DNA from: DATGKR01 sp035294565 | GTDB taxonomy: Bacteria > Actinomycetota > Acidimicrobiia > Acidimicrobiales > Palsa-688 | Assembly: GCA_035294565.1 (NCBI GenBank) | Contig: DATGKR010000004.1 | Coordinates: 1-14,171 of the forward strand | DNA: 14,171 bases | Direction of reading: 5' to 3' | The notes under the pieces: model-generated | The model's database searches: none | The model's input: only the letters and a program-made list of their open reading frames with translations | Told to the model about the DNA's origin: nothing | Translations under genes and position numbers: made by a program | In this document: positions 1 through 8,221 of the stretch, piece after piece | How positions within the stretch are numbered: the stretch's first letter is position 1 | Layout: every line of letters starts with the position of its first letter

Positions 1-1329
1 CCGCTCGAGCGTGCGTTCCGCATCGGAAACCCCCAGATCGGCCTGCTGGTCACGGTGACCACCCTCGTCGGCTGCGTCGCGACGCTGCCGTTCGGCAGCC
101 TGAGCGACCGCTACAGCCGCACCCGCCAGCTGCAGATCGTCGTCGCCTTGTGGGCGGTGGCCACGGCGGTCAGCGCCTTCTCGGTGTCGTTCCCCATGCT
201 CCTCGTCACCCGGCTCGCCCTTGGGGGGGTGATCGCCGCGGCGGGGCCGGCCATCGCCTCGCTGATGGGCGACCTCTTCCCGGGTGACGAGAGGGGCCGG
301 CTGTACGGCTTCGTGCTCAGCGGGGAGCTCGTCGGGGCCGGGGTGGGCATCCTCGTCGCCGGCGGGCTTTCGGCGCTCACCAGCTGGAGGGTCGCCCTGG
401 GAGTGCTCGCCGTGCCCGCCGCCATGCTGGCGTGGGCGATAAGGCGCTACCTCCCCGAACCGGCCCGCGGCGCGCAGGCCCACCTCGGCTGGCGCCTCGA
501 AGCTGGGCTGGATGAGCCGTCGAACGTCGAACGGATGGTCGAGAAGGCGGGTGCCCGTCCTGACCCGGGCACCGTGATCGCCCGGGCGAGCGAGCTCGGC
601 CTGTGGGACGCCGCCCGCTACGTGCTCAGGGTGCGGACCAACGTGGCGCTCATCGTGGCGTCGGGGTTCGGCTACTTCTTCCTCGCCGGCATGGAGACCT
701 TCGCCGAGCTGTACCTGCGGGAGCGCTACGGGATCAGCCAGGCGTTGGCGAGCGCACTGTTCATCTTCGTAGCGGCGGGGGCCCTCGCCGGGGTGCTGGC
801 CAGCGGGCACGCGGCCGACTCGCTCATCACCCGGGGCCGTCCCTCGGCGCGCGTCGCGGTCGCCGCCGTCGCCTACGGTGTCACGGCGCTGGTTTTCCTG
901 CCGGGGGCGCTCAGTCCCACGCTGGCGGCGGCCGTCCCGATCCTGATGGTCGCTGCCGCGGCGCTCGGCGCCACCAACCCGCCGGCCAACGCCGCCCGCC
1001 TCGACATCATGCCCTCCCATCTGTGGGGGCGGGCCGAGGCGGTTCGCACCGTCTTCCAGCAGGCCCTGCAGGGGTTCGCGCCGGTGCTGTTCGGACTGAT
1101 GTCCGTCGCTTTCGGGGCGCCGGCGGCGGGCTTCGGGGCCGGCGTCGACGCGGCTCACTCGCCGGCCAGCGCGGCGGGCGGCCACGGGCTGGAGATGGCG
1201 TTCATCGTGATGACCGCCCCGCTGCTCGTGTCGGGGGCTGTCCTGTGGGCGAGCCGGTCGTCCTACCTGCGCGACGTGGTCGCCGCCCGCAGGTCCGACG
1301 AGCTCGACGCGACGGAGAGCAGCGCGTAG
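1..1329 (+). CDS. MFS family transporter, 5'-truncated by the window edge
   Basis: The reading frame is open from the first base, so the true start lies upstream. The GTG at 55 is internal and should not be taken as the start. The visible 442 residues are mostly hydrophobic helices typical of the major facilitator superfamily. The first complete helix is followed by GSLSDRYSRTRQ, a good match to the MFS motif A loop between helices 2 and 3 (GxLaDrxGrkxx), so only about one and a half helices are missing. A charged central loop (roughly residues 153-205) splits the two six-helix halves. It ends with TAG. Its last 67 bp overlap the tail of the convergent NCS1 permease gene. The substrate cannot be told from sequence; multidrug or organic anion export and sugar or acid uptake are all possible. 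The family assignment is firm, the substrate unknown. Confidence 0.88.
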   Translation, partial: PLERAFRIGNPQIGLLVTVTTLVGCVATLPFGSLSDRYSRTRQLQIVVALWAVATAVSAFSVSFPMLLVTRLALGGVIAAAGPAIASLMGDLFPGDERGRLYGFVLSGELVGAGVGILVAGGLSALTSWRVALGVLAVPAAMLAWAIRRYLPEPARGAQAHLGWRLEAGLDEPSNVERMVEKAGARPDPGTVIARASELGLWDAARYVLRVRTNVALIVASGFGYFFLAGMETFAELYLRERYGISQALASALFIFVAAGALAGVLASGHAADSLITRGRPSARVAVAAVAYGVTALVFLPGALSPTLAAAVPILMVAAAALGATNPPANAARLDIMPSHLWGRAEAVRTVFQQALQGFAPVLFGLMSVAFGAPAAGFGAGVDAAHSPASAAGGHGLEMAFIVMTAPLLVSGAVLWASRSSYLRDVVAARRSDELDATESSA

Positions 1330-2672
1330 GCGGCGCCGCCGACGACGATCCCCGCGGCCCAGCTGAAGTCAGAGCCGCCCAGGCGGTGCGACACCGGCCC
1401 GACGTAGGAGGGCACGTAGTAGAGGGCGTCGGTCCACATGAGGGCCGCGACCATTCCCAGCGCCTGTGCGGCGAGCGCCGGCCAGCCGAAGCCGGACCAC
1501 CTCCTCCCTTCGAGGTCCTCGGCTGTGTAGGTGCGGCGGCGCAGGAGCCAGTCGGTGAGGACGATGCCGAACCAGGGCCCGAGCCAGACGACGATGTAGT
1601 CGAGGAAGCCCGACAGGTCGGCGTAGAAGTTGCCTTTGAAGACGACCAGCGCGGTGACCGCGCCCGCCACGACCGTGTCCACCACCACCGCGCCCCAGCG
1701 CCTGATGGGCACCCCGAGCGCCTGGAGGGTCACGCCCGACGAGTAGAGGTCGAGGCTGTTGATGGCGAACAGCTGGGGGAGGGCGAGGATGAGGAACGGC
1801 CAGAAGAACCACGAGGCGAAAGACGACGGGATGCCGGTCACGGCGGTCACCTTCGGGCTGACGACGAAGGCGGCGGCGCCGAGCAGCTCGAGGGCGATGG
1901 AGGGTATGGCTCCCCCGAGCGTGGCGGCGGCGAAGGTGCGCAGCTTGGGGGTGGAGCGGGGCAGGTAGCGGGAGTAGTCGTTGCCGTTCTCTGTCCAGCC
2001 GAGCCCGCCGGCGGACACGATGAGCACCAGACCGGTGGTCCACGTCTCCCAGGAGCCGTGCTGGTGGAGCTTCGCCAGGTCGACGTGGGGGGCGACCAGG
2101 GCGGCCATGATGGCGAACAGGATGATGAAGGGGAAGCTCAGCCAGCGCAGCACCTTGGTGATCGTCGCGTGGCCGAGGAAGGGGACCACGAACTGCACGC
2201 CGACGGCGGCGACGATCAGGACCGCTTTGAGCGTCGTGGTGGGGTGGACGCCCCCGCGGGCGAACAGCGCCAACGCGACGAGGACGACCAGGGCGATGCC
2301 CTCGATCTCGAAGCCGACCTGGGTCGCCCAGTTGAACAGCGACACGACCCGGTTGCCGTTGCGCCCGAAAGGAGCCCGGCTCACCATGAACGCCGTCGTC
2401 CCCGTCTCGGGGCCCTGCAGGCTGAGCAGGCCCAGCAGGCAGTAGAAGGCGTTGCCGACGAGGATCGCCGCGACGGCCTGCCAGAACGACAGCCCGAACG
2501 ACACGACCAGGGCACCGTAGACGAGGAACTCGACGTTCCATATGCCCCCCGCCCACAGCCAGAACAGCCCGGTCGGGCGCAGGTAGCGTTCCGAGCCGGG
2601 GATGTGCTCGATCCCCCGCTGCTCCACCTTGAACGCCTCGGGGACGGCTTCCTCTGTCAGTTGACCAGACAA
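1263..2672 (-). CDS. NCS1-family nucleobase/allantoin-type permease
   Basis: This 469-residue integral membrane protein belongs to the nucleobase:cation symporter-1 family, which imports purines, cytosine, allantoin, hydantoins or related compounds with H+ or Na+. The N-terminus carries the family signature EQRGIEHIPGSER followed by FWLWAGGIWNVEF. Helix 1, the GPETGTTAFMVSRAPFG segment, and an NGNDYSRYLPR motif after helix 6 also match the family. About twelve hydrophobic segments are seen and the length is normal. The start chosen is TTG at 2672, because AAGGAG sits 8 nt before it and the residues after it (SGQLTEEAVPEAF) lead straight into the conserved N-terminus; the frame stays open further upstream but would overlap the preceding gene. 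It lies 32 bp after the nitronate monooxygenase gene on the same strand, so it is probably the last gene of that unit. The exact substrate is not readable. Confidence 0.88.
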   Translation of the reverse strand: MSGQLTEEAVPEAFKVEQRGIEHIPGSERYLRPTGLFWLWAGGIWNVEFLVYGALVVSFGLSFWQAVAAILVGNAFYCLLGLLSLQGPETGTTAFMVSRAPFGRNGNRVVSLFNWATQVGFEIEGIALVVLVALALFARGGVHPTTTLKAVLIVAAVGVQFVVPFLGHATITKVLRWLSFPFIILFAIMAALVAPHVDLAKLHQHGSWETWTTGLVLIVSAGGLGWTENGNDYSRYLPRSTPKLRTFAAATLGGAIPSIALELLGAAAFVVSPKVTAVTGIPSSFASWFFWPFLILALPQLFAINSLDLYSSGVTLQALGVPIRRWGAVVVDTVVAGAVTALVVFKGNFYADLSGFLDYIVVWLGPWFGIVLTDWLLRRRTYTAEDLEGRRWSGFGWPALAAQALGMVAALMWTDALYYVPSYVGPVSHRLGGSDFSWAAGIVVGGAAYALLSVASSSSDLRAATTSRR

Positions 2673-2677
2673 AAAGT

Positions 2678-2688
2678 GAGCTCCTTCG
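2678..2688 (-). promoter_or_regulatory. Ribosome binding site that fixes the TTG start of the NCS1 permease
   Basis: On the minus strand AAGGAG is followed by 8 nt and then TTG (2672-2670). No ATG or GTG in this frame has comparable spacing nearby. The site lies in the 32-bp gap after the nitronate monooxygenase stop codon, which favours TTG initiation here. Confidence 0.7.
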
Positions 2689-2704
2689 TGGAAACGGGGT
2701 GCGG

Positions 2705-3832
2705 TCAGTCGCCGTCGACGAGGCGGCCGAGACGGCCGGCGGCGTCTATGAACTCCTCGACCATCTCGAGCACGACCGCCCGGGCGGGGCGGACCCGGTC
2801 GAGGGATCCCACCACCTGGCCCACGAAGTAGGTGGCGAGGTCGCGCGCGCCCGAGCCGGGTTGGGCGGCCGCCTGGTGTATGCGCGCTTGGGCCCCCGCC
2901 ACCAGCGCGGTCTGCAGCGGCATGCCGAGCGGCTCGGGCGTGTCCGGCCGCTCCCACTCGTCGGTCCAGGCGGTGCGGAGCATCCGCGCCGGCTTGCCGG
3001 TGAGCGACCGGGAGCGGACCGTGTCCGACGAGCGCGCCGCCAGGAACTTCTCCTTGACAACCGGCGGCGTCTCCGCCTCCTCGGTGGTGAGCCACACCGA
3101 GCCGCACCACACCCCTTCGGCGCCGAGCGCCATAGCGGCGGCTATCTGGCGCCCCCTGGCGATCCCCCCGGCGGCGAGGACCGGCACCGGGGCCACGGCG
3201 TCCACCACTTCGGGCACCAGCACCATGGTCGCCACCTCGCCGGTGTGGCCCCCCGCCTCCGTCCCCTGGGCGACGATCAGATCGACGCCGGCGGCGGCGT
3301 GTCGAAGGGCGTGGTCCTTGGTACCGGCGAGCGCGGCGACCACGACATCGCTGCGGTGGGCGCGCTCGACCAGGTCCGCCGGGGGTGGCCCGAGGGCGCT
3401 GGCAACCAGGCGTATGGGGTGGGAGAAGGCGACGTCGAGCAACGGCTCGTAGCCCCGGGGGCTGATGTTGAGTCCCCGCCCGGGCCGGCGACCCTCCCCG
3501 GAGGCGGCCGGCACCCCGTAGCGGGAGAGCATCTCGTCGAGGAACGCCCTGTGCTCCTCGGGGAGCAGCCTGCCGATCTGCTCGCCGTCGAGGCCGCCGG
3601 TCTCGGCTCCGACGTACTTGGGGGGCAGCAGCAGGTCCACCCCGAAGGGGCGCCCCCCGGAGTGCTCGGCTATCCAGGCGAGCTCGGTGTCGAGCAGCTC
3701 AGGGGTGTGGGCGACGGCGCCGAGCACGCCGAAGCCGCCGGCGGCCGAGACCGCCGCCACCACGTCACGGCAGTGGGAGAAGGCGACGATGGGGAACTCG
3801 ACGCCGAGCAGCTCGGAGACCCTGGTCCGCAT
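2705..3832 (-). CDS. Nitronate monooxygenase (2-nitropropane dioxygenase family)
   Basis: This 375-residue FMN-dependent TIM-barrel flavoenzyme oxidises nitronates or related nitro compounds to carbonyls and nitrite. It shows the typical N-terminus (residues 1-20, LLGVEFPIVAFS), the AAGGFGVLG strand (30-38), AQGTEAGGHTG (188-198) with the likely catalytic His196, the phosphate-binding AAGGIA (220-225) and GAEGVWCGS (237-245). All are standard for the family and no key residue is missing. The start is ATG at 3832; the ribosome site before it is weak. It begins 38 bp after the radical SAM gene and ends 32 bp before the permease gene, so co-transcription is likely. A role with the NCS1 permease in nitrogenous compound use is inference. 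The same fold includes FabK-type enoyl reductases, but the EAGGHTG motif and length fit nitronate monooxygenase better. Confidence 0.87.
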   Translation of the reverse strand: MRTRVSELLGVEFPIVAFSHCRDVVAAVSAAGGFGVLGAVAHTPELLDTELAWIAEHSGGRPFGVDLLLPPKYVGAETGGLDGEQIGRLLPEEHRAFLDEMLSRYGVPAASGEGRRPGRGLNISPRGYEPLLDVAFSHPIRLVASALGPPPADLVERAHRSDVVVAALAGTKDHALRHAAAGVDLIVAQGTEAGGHTGEVATMVLVPEVVDAVAPVPVLAAGGIARGRQIAAAMALGAEGVWCGSVWLTTEEAETPPVVKEKFLAARSSDTVRSRSLTGKPARMLRTAWTDEWERPDTPEPLGMPLQTALVAGAQARIHQAAAQPGSGARDLATYFVGQVVGSLDRVRPARAVVLEMVEEFIDAAGRLGRLVDGD

Positions 3833-3870
3833 GCGAGCAGGCTAACTGCTGGCGGGCCGGCACCCCGGTT

Positions 3871-5370
3871 CTAGCCCGCCTTCTGGGGCGCTCTGGTGAG
3901 GCGGACCGGCACGTGCACGTACAGGTCGCGCCGCTCAAGCGTCGCGGCGGACGTGTCCTCCCTCGCCGGGAGGGAGTAGTGGACGGGCGCCCAGTGGTCC
4001 TCGAGCTGGCGCCGGGCGTTGTAGACCTGGTTGAACTTCCACAGCATCCGCACGAAGTTCGTCTGCCCGTGCAACAGGTGGCGGGCGGCGATGGCGAAGG
4101 TCTGGGCGAGCGCCGCGACGCCGAGATGCTTGCGGGCGAGGACCGACTGGGTCTTCACCAGCTCGGCGTAGAACCGGTCGAGTGGCAGGCGGGTCGGCAG
4201 GACGGCGTGTTGCACGTCGAACAGGCGGTAGTCGAGGGTGGTGAGCCGGCGCGACTCGGTGTTCCAGATCTCCGTGCCCGGGTAGGGGGTCTGCACGGTC
4301 AGGTGGACTATCTCCGGGACTTCCGTCGCCCAGCGGCGGACCCTCTCGAACTGGGCTTCGTCCCAGTCGGGGTCGGCGATGATGTTGATGGCTACGGTGA
4401 CGCCCAGCCTGCGGGCCACTTCCAGTGCCTTGGCGTTGACGTCGGTGGTGCTGCGCTTGCGGAAGGCGCCGAGGCCCTCGTCGGTGAGGGACTCGATGCC
4501 GAGGAACATGTAGTTGAGCCCCAGGCGCTTCCAGTAGGCGAAGACCTCCTCGTTGCGCACCAGCACGTCGCAGCGCGTCTCGAGGTAGTACTCCTTGCGG
4601 ATTCGCCGCCGCTCGAGCTGCCTGCCGATCTCGAAGCCGTGCTCCGCCTGGATGAACGCCACGTCGTCGACGAGGAACACCCCCGGCTCCTCTATCCGCG
4701 CCACGTCGTCGGCCGCCACCTCCGGGGAGACCTTGCGGTAGCTGCGCCCGTAGAACGTCCAGGCGCTGCAGAAGGAGCAGTCCCACGGGCAGCCGCGGGA
4801 GAACTCCACCGACGCGGCGGGGTCGAGGACCCCTATGAAGTAGCGGCGCCGGCGCCCCCCGATGTCCCGGGCGGGCAGGTTCTCGTCCAGGCTGTGGGTT
4901 TTCTGCGGCGCCGGGCCTTCCCCCGACGCCGTCACCACGCCGGGCACCTCCGAGGCGTCCCCGCCGGCGAGGGCCTCGACGAGCAGCGGGGCGACGTCCT
5001 CCCCCTCGCCGCGGACGACCGCGTCGATCGCCCCGCCCGCCTGGTCGAGCACCTGGCGGGCGATGAACGAGACGCTGTGGCCGCCGACGAAGACGGCGCA
5101 GTCGGGTCGGCGCGCCTTGGCGCTCTTGGCGAGGTCGATCACCTCGGGGACGTTCGCCAGGTAGTTGAGGCTGAAGCCGAGGGAATCGGGGTGGAACGAT
5201 TCCATCTCCGCCCACATCTCGGCGTGGGTGTAGACCTGCAGGTCCACCATGCGCACCTGGTGGCCCGCCCGGCGCAGGGAGGTGGCCACCCGCTCGAGGC
5301 CGAGCGGTTCGAGCCGCAGGAAGAGCTCCGAGTGCATGAGGGCGCTCGGGTGTACCAGGAGTATCCTCAT
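3871..5370 (-). CDS. hpnR: B12-binding radical SAM protein, HpnR-type hopanoid C-3 methylase
   Basis: This 499-residue protein has an N-terminal cobalamin-binding Rossmann domain (about 1-150; VHPSALMHSELFLRLEPLGL, then the FVGGHSVSF loop at 94-102) and a radical SAM core. The SAM-binding cluster motif CPWDCSFC gives Cys194, Cys198 and Cys201. Stretches such as YFIGVLDPAASVEFSRGCP, SAWTFYGRSYR, FLVDDVAFIQAEHG and VAINIIADPDWD match what I recall of HpnR, the enzyme that methylates C-3 of hopanoid ring A, closely over the full length. From the family, methyl comes from SAM through methylcobalamin, and the product alters membrane packing. The start is ATG at 5370, preceded by a GGGAG that is rather close. 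It is the first gene of the three-gene minus-strand unit, 107 bp after selD. No squalene-hopene cyclase or other hpn gene is in the window, so substrate supply must be elsewhere. A different class B radical SAM methylase is the main alternative. Confidence 0.82.
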   Translation of the reverse strand: MRILLVHPSALMHSELFLRLEPLGLERVATSLRRAGHQVRMVDLQVYTHAEMWAEMESFHPDSLGFSLNYLANVPEVIDLAKSAKARRPDCAVFVGGHSVSFIARQVLDQAGGAIDAVVRGEGEDVAPLLVEALAGGDASEVPGVVTASGEGPAPQKTHSLDENLPARDIGGRRRRYFIGVLDPAASVEFSRGCPWDCSFCSAWTFYGRSYRKVSPEVAADDVARIEEPGVFLVDDVAFIQAEHGFEIGRQLERRRIRKEYYLETRCDVLVRNEEVFAYWKRLGLNYMFLGIESLTDEGLGAFRKRSTTDVNAKALEVARRLGVTVAINIIADPDWDEAQFERVRRWATEVPEIVHLTVQTPYPGTEIWNTESRRLTTLDYRLFDVQHAVLPTRLPLDRFYAELVKTQSVLARKHLGVAALAQTFAIAARHLLHGQTNFVRMLWKFNQVYNARRQLEDHWAPVHYSLPAREDTSAATLERRDLYVHVPVRLTRAPQKAG

Positions 5371-5394
5371 CGGCTCCCACCTACCCTGGAACCG

Positions 5395-5412
5395 GCCCGC
5401 CTATCGGCGGGC
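5395..5412. terminator. Small GC hairpin between selD and hpnR
   Basis: GCCCGCC (5395-5401), loop TATC, GGCGGGC (5406-5412) form a perfect 7-bp stem in the 107-bp gap after selD. No T-run follows on the minus strand, so it may be a weak terminator of the sel operon or a leader hairpin of hpnR, whose start codon is 25 nt further on. The rest of the gap shows no convincing -35/-10 pair. Confidence 0.35.
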
Positions 5413-5477
5413 GACTGCCGACCTCGAGGCCAGCGTACCGGCTCGCAGGGCGCTCGGCCTCATGCCGCTGCCTGCGC

Positions 5478-6485
5478 TCAGCTGAGCCGCACGGCGGGCT
5501 TGCCCCGGCCGCCCGAGCCGGCGGAGCTGATGGTGCCGACGCTCCACCATCCGGCGCCGGCGAGGGTCGCCGCCGCGGCGGGCTCGACCGCGGCGAGCAG
5601 GCCGCCGGAGGTCTGCGGGTCGAGGGCGACCGCTTCGAGCGGGCCGCCGGCCGAGACGAGCCGGTCGGCGAGGTACGCCCGGTTGCGTTCCTCGCCGCCC
5701 GTTTTCACGCCCGCCTCGGCGAGGGCGGCGACGCCCGGGTAGAGGGGCAGCGCCCCGGTGTCGAACTCGACCTCCACGCCGGACCGCTCGGCGATCTCCC
5801 ACCCGTGGCCGGCGAGGCCGAAGCCGGTCACGTCGGTCACCGCGTGCACGGACCCCTCCGGAAGCCCGGATAGGTCCCTGCAGGCGCCGAGGTTGAGCGT
5901 GCGCATGCCCTCGACCGCCGACCGCCGGACCTCCCCGTCTCCGCCGGCGAGGGCGATTCCCGTGCCGAGGGGCTTGGACAACACGAGGGTGTCGCCGGCC
6001 CGGGCGCCGCCTTTGGTCCACACCCGGCGGGGGTCGACGAGGCCTTGCACGGCCAGGCCGAAGATCGGCTCCGCCGAACGGATCGTGTGGCCACCCGCCA
6101 CGGTGCCGCCGGCCTCGGCCACGGTGTCGGCCGCGGCAGCGAGTATCTGCTCCACCACCTCGAGCGGGAAGTTCTCGGGGAAGGCGGCGACGTTCAAGGC
6201 GAGCACGACCCGGCCGCCCATCGCGAAAACGTCGCTGCACGCGTTGGCAGCGGCGACCGCCCCGAAGTCCGCTGGGTCGTCGACGAGCGGGGGGAAGAAG
6301 TCGGTGGTCGACACGAGCGCCAGGTCGGGGCCGAGCTGGTACACGGCCGCGTCGTCGAAGGGGGCGAGGCCGAGAAGCAGGGAAGGGTCGGCGCAACGGG
6401 CCAGGTCGCCCACCAGGCGCCGCAGGGGCGCGCCGCCCCACTTGGCGGCGCAGCCGCCGCAGCTGGTCCACTCGGTGAGCTTCAC
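5478..6485 (-). CDS. selD: Selenide, water dikinase (selenophosphate synthetase)
   Basis: This 335-residue enzyme makes selenophosphate from selenide and ATP, the selenium donor for SelA. The N-terminal glycine-rich loop TSCGGCAAK holds Cys12 at the catalytic position (Cys17 in E. coli, often selenocysteine in other bacteria) and Lys15 three residues later, so this SelD is a cysteine form. Further family motifs are FDDAAVY (43-49), STTDFFPPLVDDP, ANACSDVFAMGG, AGGHTI, VTDVTGFGLAGHG and DPQTSGGLL, all intact, and the length is normal. The start chosen is GTG at 6485, because it begins the conserved KLTEWT segment and shares the four bases GTGA with the selB stop codon, implying translational coupling. 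The frame is open far upstream but that part lies inside selB. It is the last gene of selABD. Confidence is high. Confidence 0.95.
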   Translation of the reverse strand: MKLTEWTSCGGCAAKWGGAPLRRLVGDLARCADPSLLLGLAPFDDAAVYQLGPDLALVSTTDFFPPLVDDPADFGAVAAANACSDVFAMGGRVVLALNVAAFPENFPLEVVEQILAAAADTVAEAGGTVAGGHTIRSAEPIFGLAVQGLVDPRRVWTKGGARAGDTLVLSKPLGTGIALAGGDGEVRRSAVEGMRTLNLGACRDLSGLPEGSVHAVTDVTGFGLAGHGWEIAERSGVEVEFDTGALPLYPGVAALAEAGVKTGGEERNRAYLADRLVSAGGPLEAVALDPQTSGGLLAAVEPAAAATLAGAGWWSVGTISSAGSGGRGKPAVRLS

Positions 6486-8221
6486 CGCCGCCCCCCGAGC
6501 CTCGGGCCGGCGACGCGCACGTCGCCGCGCCGGCGGGTGACCCCCATGGAGTCCAGGTGGGCCAGCAGGGGCAGAACGTGCTTGCGGCTGCTGGAGAGAA
6601 GGTCGCGCGCTTCGCTCACGGTGAAACCCTCCGGTCTCGACTCGAGCAGCTGGGCGACCAGCTGCACCGCCGACTGAATAGCAGAAGCGGCGAACCACTC
6701 CCCGCCGGCGTCGACGGCCAGGCCGCGCAGGGAGAGCTCTCTCAGGGCGGCCCGGTCGGCGGGGGAGACGGCAGGCGGCGACCACTTGGCCGACTCCAGG
6801 GCGCCGAGCAGCCTCTCTGCGTCGCCGCTCAGCCGCTCCGACGGAACCGACGAGTCGACGAGCCGGCCGGTGCGCACCTCGGCACCGTCGAGGCCGGCCG
6901 CCACCACCGCCCTCTCCTTGGCGTCGAGAGCCGCCACGTCGAGGCCCGTCGGGCCGGCCTCCCGGCAGCGGGCCAGCAGCGAGGAGCGCACCTTCTCCAA
7001 AGCTTCGGGGTCGACGACCCACCTGCCCACGTCGGGCACCGCCGTCTCGCCGGTGATCCTGGACAGGTGGCCGGCGTCGACCCAGCCCCGCTCCTTGACC
7101 AGCCGCTTCACCGAGCGGTCAGGGCGGGCCCGCGACACGGCCAGCACCGGATCCACGTCGAGGACCTCGCCTCCGCCGACGGTCTCGAACCTGCCCGCCT
7201 CGCGCAGCACGTAGCGGTCGCCGGGGACGAGGGGCAGCCCGGCGCGGTCGCGGCTCCACACGCGGATCCACCCGGTCTCGCCGGGCTCGATCCTCCCCCC
7301 GCCGATGACGCTCAGCCTGGCCGGCACCTCCCGGCTGCCGACGTGGACGCTGTATGCGCCGCGCCTGTCCACGGCGTGTCCGACCGCGGCGAGCACCGAC
7401 AAGGACGCGTCGAAGCAGGAGGAAAGGTGCCACTGCCCGGCGGCCACGACCGCCATGCCCCTGCGAACCTCCGCGCGCTGCACGCCGATCAGGTTGACGG
7501 CGAGACGCCTCCCCGGGGAGGCCCGCTCGAGCGTGTGGTGGTGCGACTGCAGGGCGCGGACCCGGCAACGGTGCCCGCCGGGCTCGACGATCACCTCGTC
7601 GCCGACCGCCAGGCTCCCCCCGGTCAAGGTCCCGGTCACCACGGTGCCAGACCCGCGAACCGAGAACGACCGGTCCACCCAGAGCCGCGGCCGCCCGGCG
7701 TCAGCGGCCGGCGGCACCCTGGCCACCAGACGGTCCAGCGCGGCTCGCAGCTCGTCGACGCCGCGTCCGGCGGGGACGTCCACCTCCACCGTCTCGGCCC
7801 CTTCCAGGAACGTCCCCGCCAAGTGGTCCCTCACCTCCAACGCCGCTATCTGGGCCCACTCGTCGTCGACGAGTCCCACCTTGGTCAAGGCGACCAGCCC
7901 GTCGTGCACGCCCATCAGCTCGAGGATCCGCAGGTGCTCCTCCGACTGCTCCTTCCAGCCTTCGGTGGCCGCGACGACGAAGAGGCAGGCGTCGGCGCCG
8001 CCGACCCCCGCCAGCATGTTCCTGACCAGGCGGCCGTGGCCCGGCACGTCGACGAAGCCGACCTCCTCGCCCGACGGCAGGGACGCCGCGGCGAACCCCA
8101 GGTCTATCGTCATGCCGCGCGCCTTCTCCTCCGGCCAGCGGTCGGGGTCCACCCCCGTCAACGCCCACACCAGCGTCGACTTGCCGTGGTCCACGTGCCC
8201 CGCGGTGGCCAGAACCCTCAT
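6482..8221 (-). CDS. selB: Selenocysteine-specific translation elongation factor SelB
   Basis: This 579-residue translational GTPase binds Sec-tRNA(Sec) and the SECIS hairpin and delivers the tRNA to an in-frame UGA at the ribosome. It has the G1 loop GHVDHGKS (8-15), switch 1 RGMTIDLGF (35-43), the G3 motif DVPGH (58-62), EF-Tu-like domains II and III (from about 180; FSVRGSGTVVTGTL), and a C-terminal winged-helix region ending near PEGFTVSEARDLL and RKHVLPLL that should bind SECIS RNA. The G4 motif is odd: TKVG at 113-116, where SelB proteins usually have T/N-K-x-D (TKAD in E. coli), so the guanine-reading Asp is replaced by Gly. Length is slightly below the 614 residues of E. coli SelB. 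ATG at 8221 overlaps the selA stop codon by 4 bp and its own TGA overlaps the selD start, so the three genes are tightly coupled. Confidence 0.95.
   Translation of the reverse strand: MRVLATAGHVDHGKSTLVWALTGVDPDRWPEEKARGMTIDLGFAAASLPSGEEVGFVDVPGHGRLVRNMLAGVGGADACLFVVAATEGWKEQSEEHLRILELMGVHDGLVALTKVGLVDDEWAQIAALEVRDHLAGTFLEGAETVEVDVPAGRGVDELRAALDRLVARVPPAADAGRPRLWVDRSFSVRGSGTVVTGTLTGGSLAVGDEVIVEPGGHRCRVRALQSHHHTLERASPGRRLAVNLIGVQRAEVRRGMAVVAAGQWHLSSCFDASLSVLAAVGHAVDRRGAYSVHVGSREVPARLSVIGGGRIEPGETGWIRVWSRDRAGLPLVPGDRYVLREAGRFETVGGGEVLDVDPVLAVSRARPDRSVKRLVKERGWVDAGHLSRITGETAVPDVGRWVVDPEALEKVRSSLLARCREAGPTGLDVAALDAKERAVVAAGLDGAEVRTGRLVDSSVPSERLSGDAERLLGALESAKWSPPAVSPADRAALRELSLRGLAVDAGGEWFAASAIQSAVQLVAQLLESRPEGFTVSEARDLLSSSRKHVLPLLAHLDSMGVTRRRGDVRVAGPRLGGRR

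Noticed and set aside
603..2831. A 742-codon open frame on the plus strand spanning the MFS/NCS1 junction.
   Set aside because: It is rich in Arg, Gly, Ala and Asp without domains, and lies across two well-supported genes. It is a shadow frame caused by high GC content.
2673..3110. Longer start for the NCS1 permease.
   Set aside because: The upstream part overlaps the nitronate monooxygenase gene and is low-complexity Arg/Gly/Ala; the TTG with AAGGAG at proper spacing fits the family N-terminus.
5460..5480. selD TGA as a possible selenocysteine codon.
   Set aside because: Only five codons follow before another TGA, there is no conserved extension in the family, and the protein is already full length.
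3913..5742. A 609-codon plus-strand frame opposite hpnR and selD.
   Set aside because: It is antisense to two clear enzymes, its composition is that of a mirrored GC-rich gene, and it has no recognisable motif or ribosome site.
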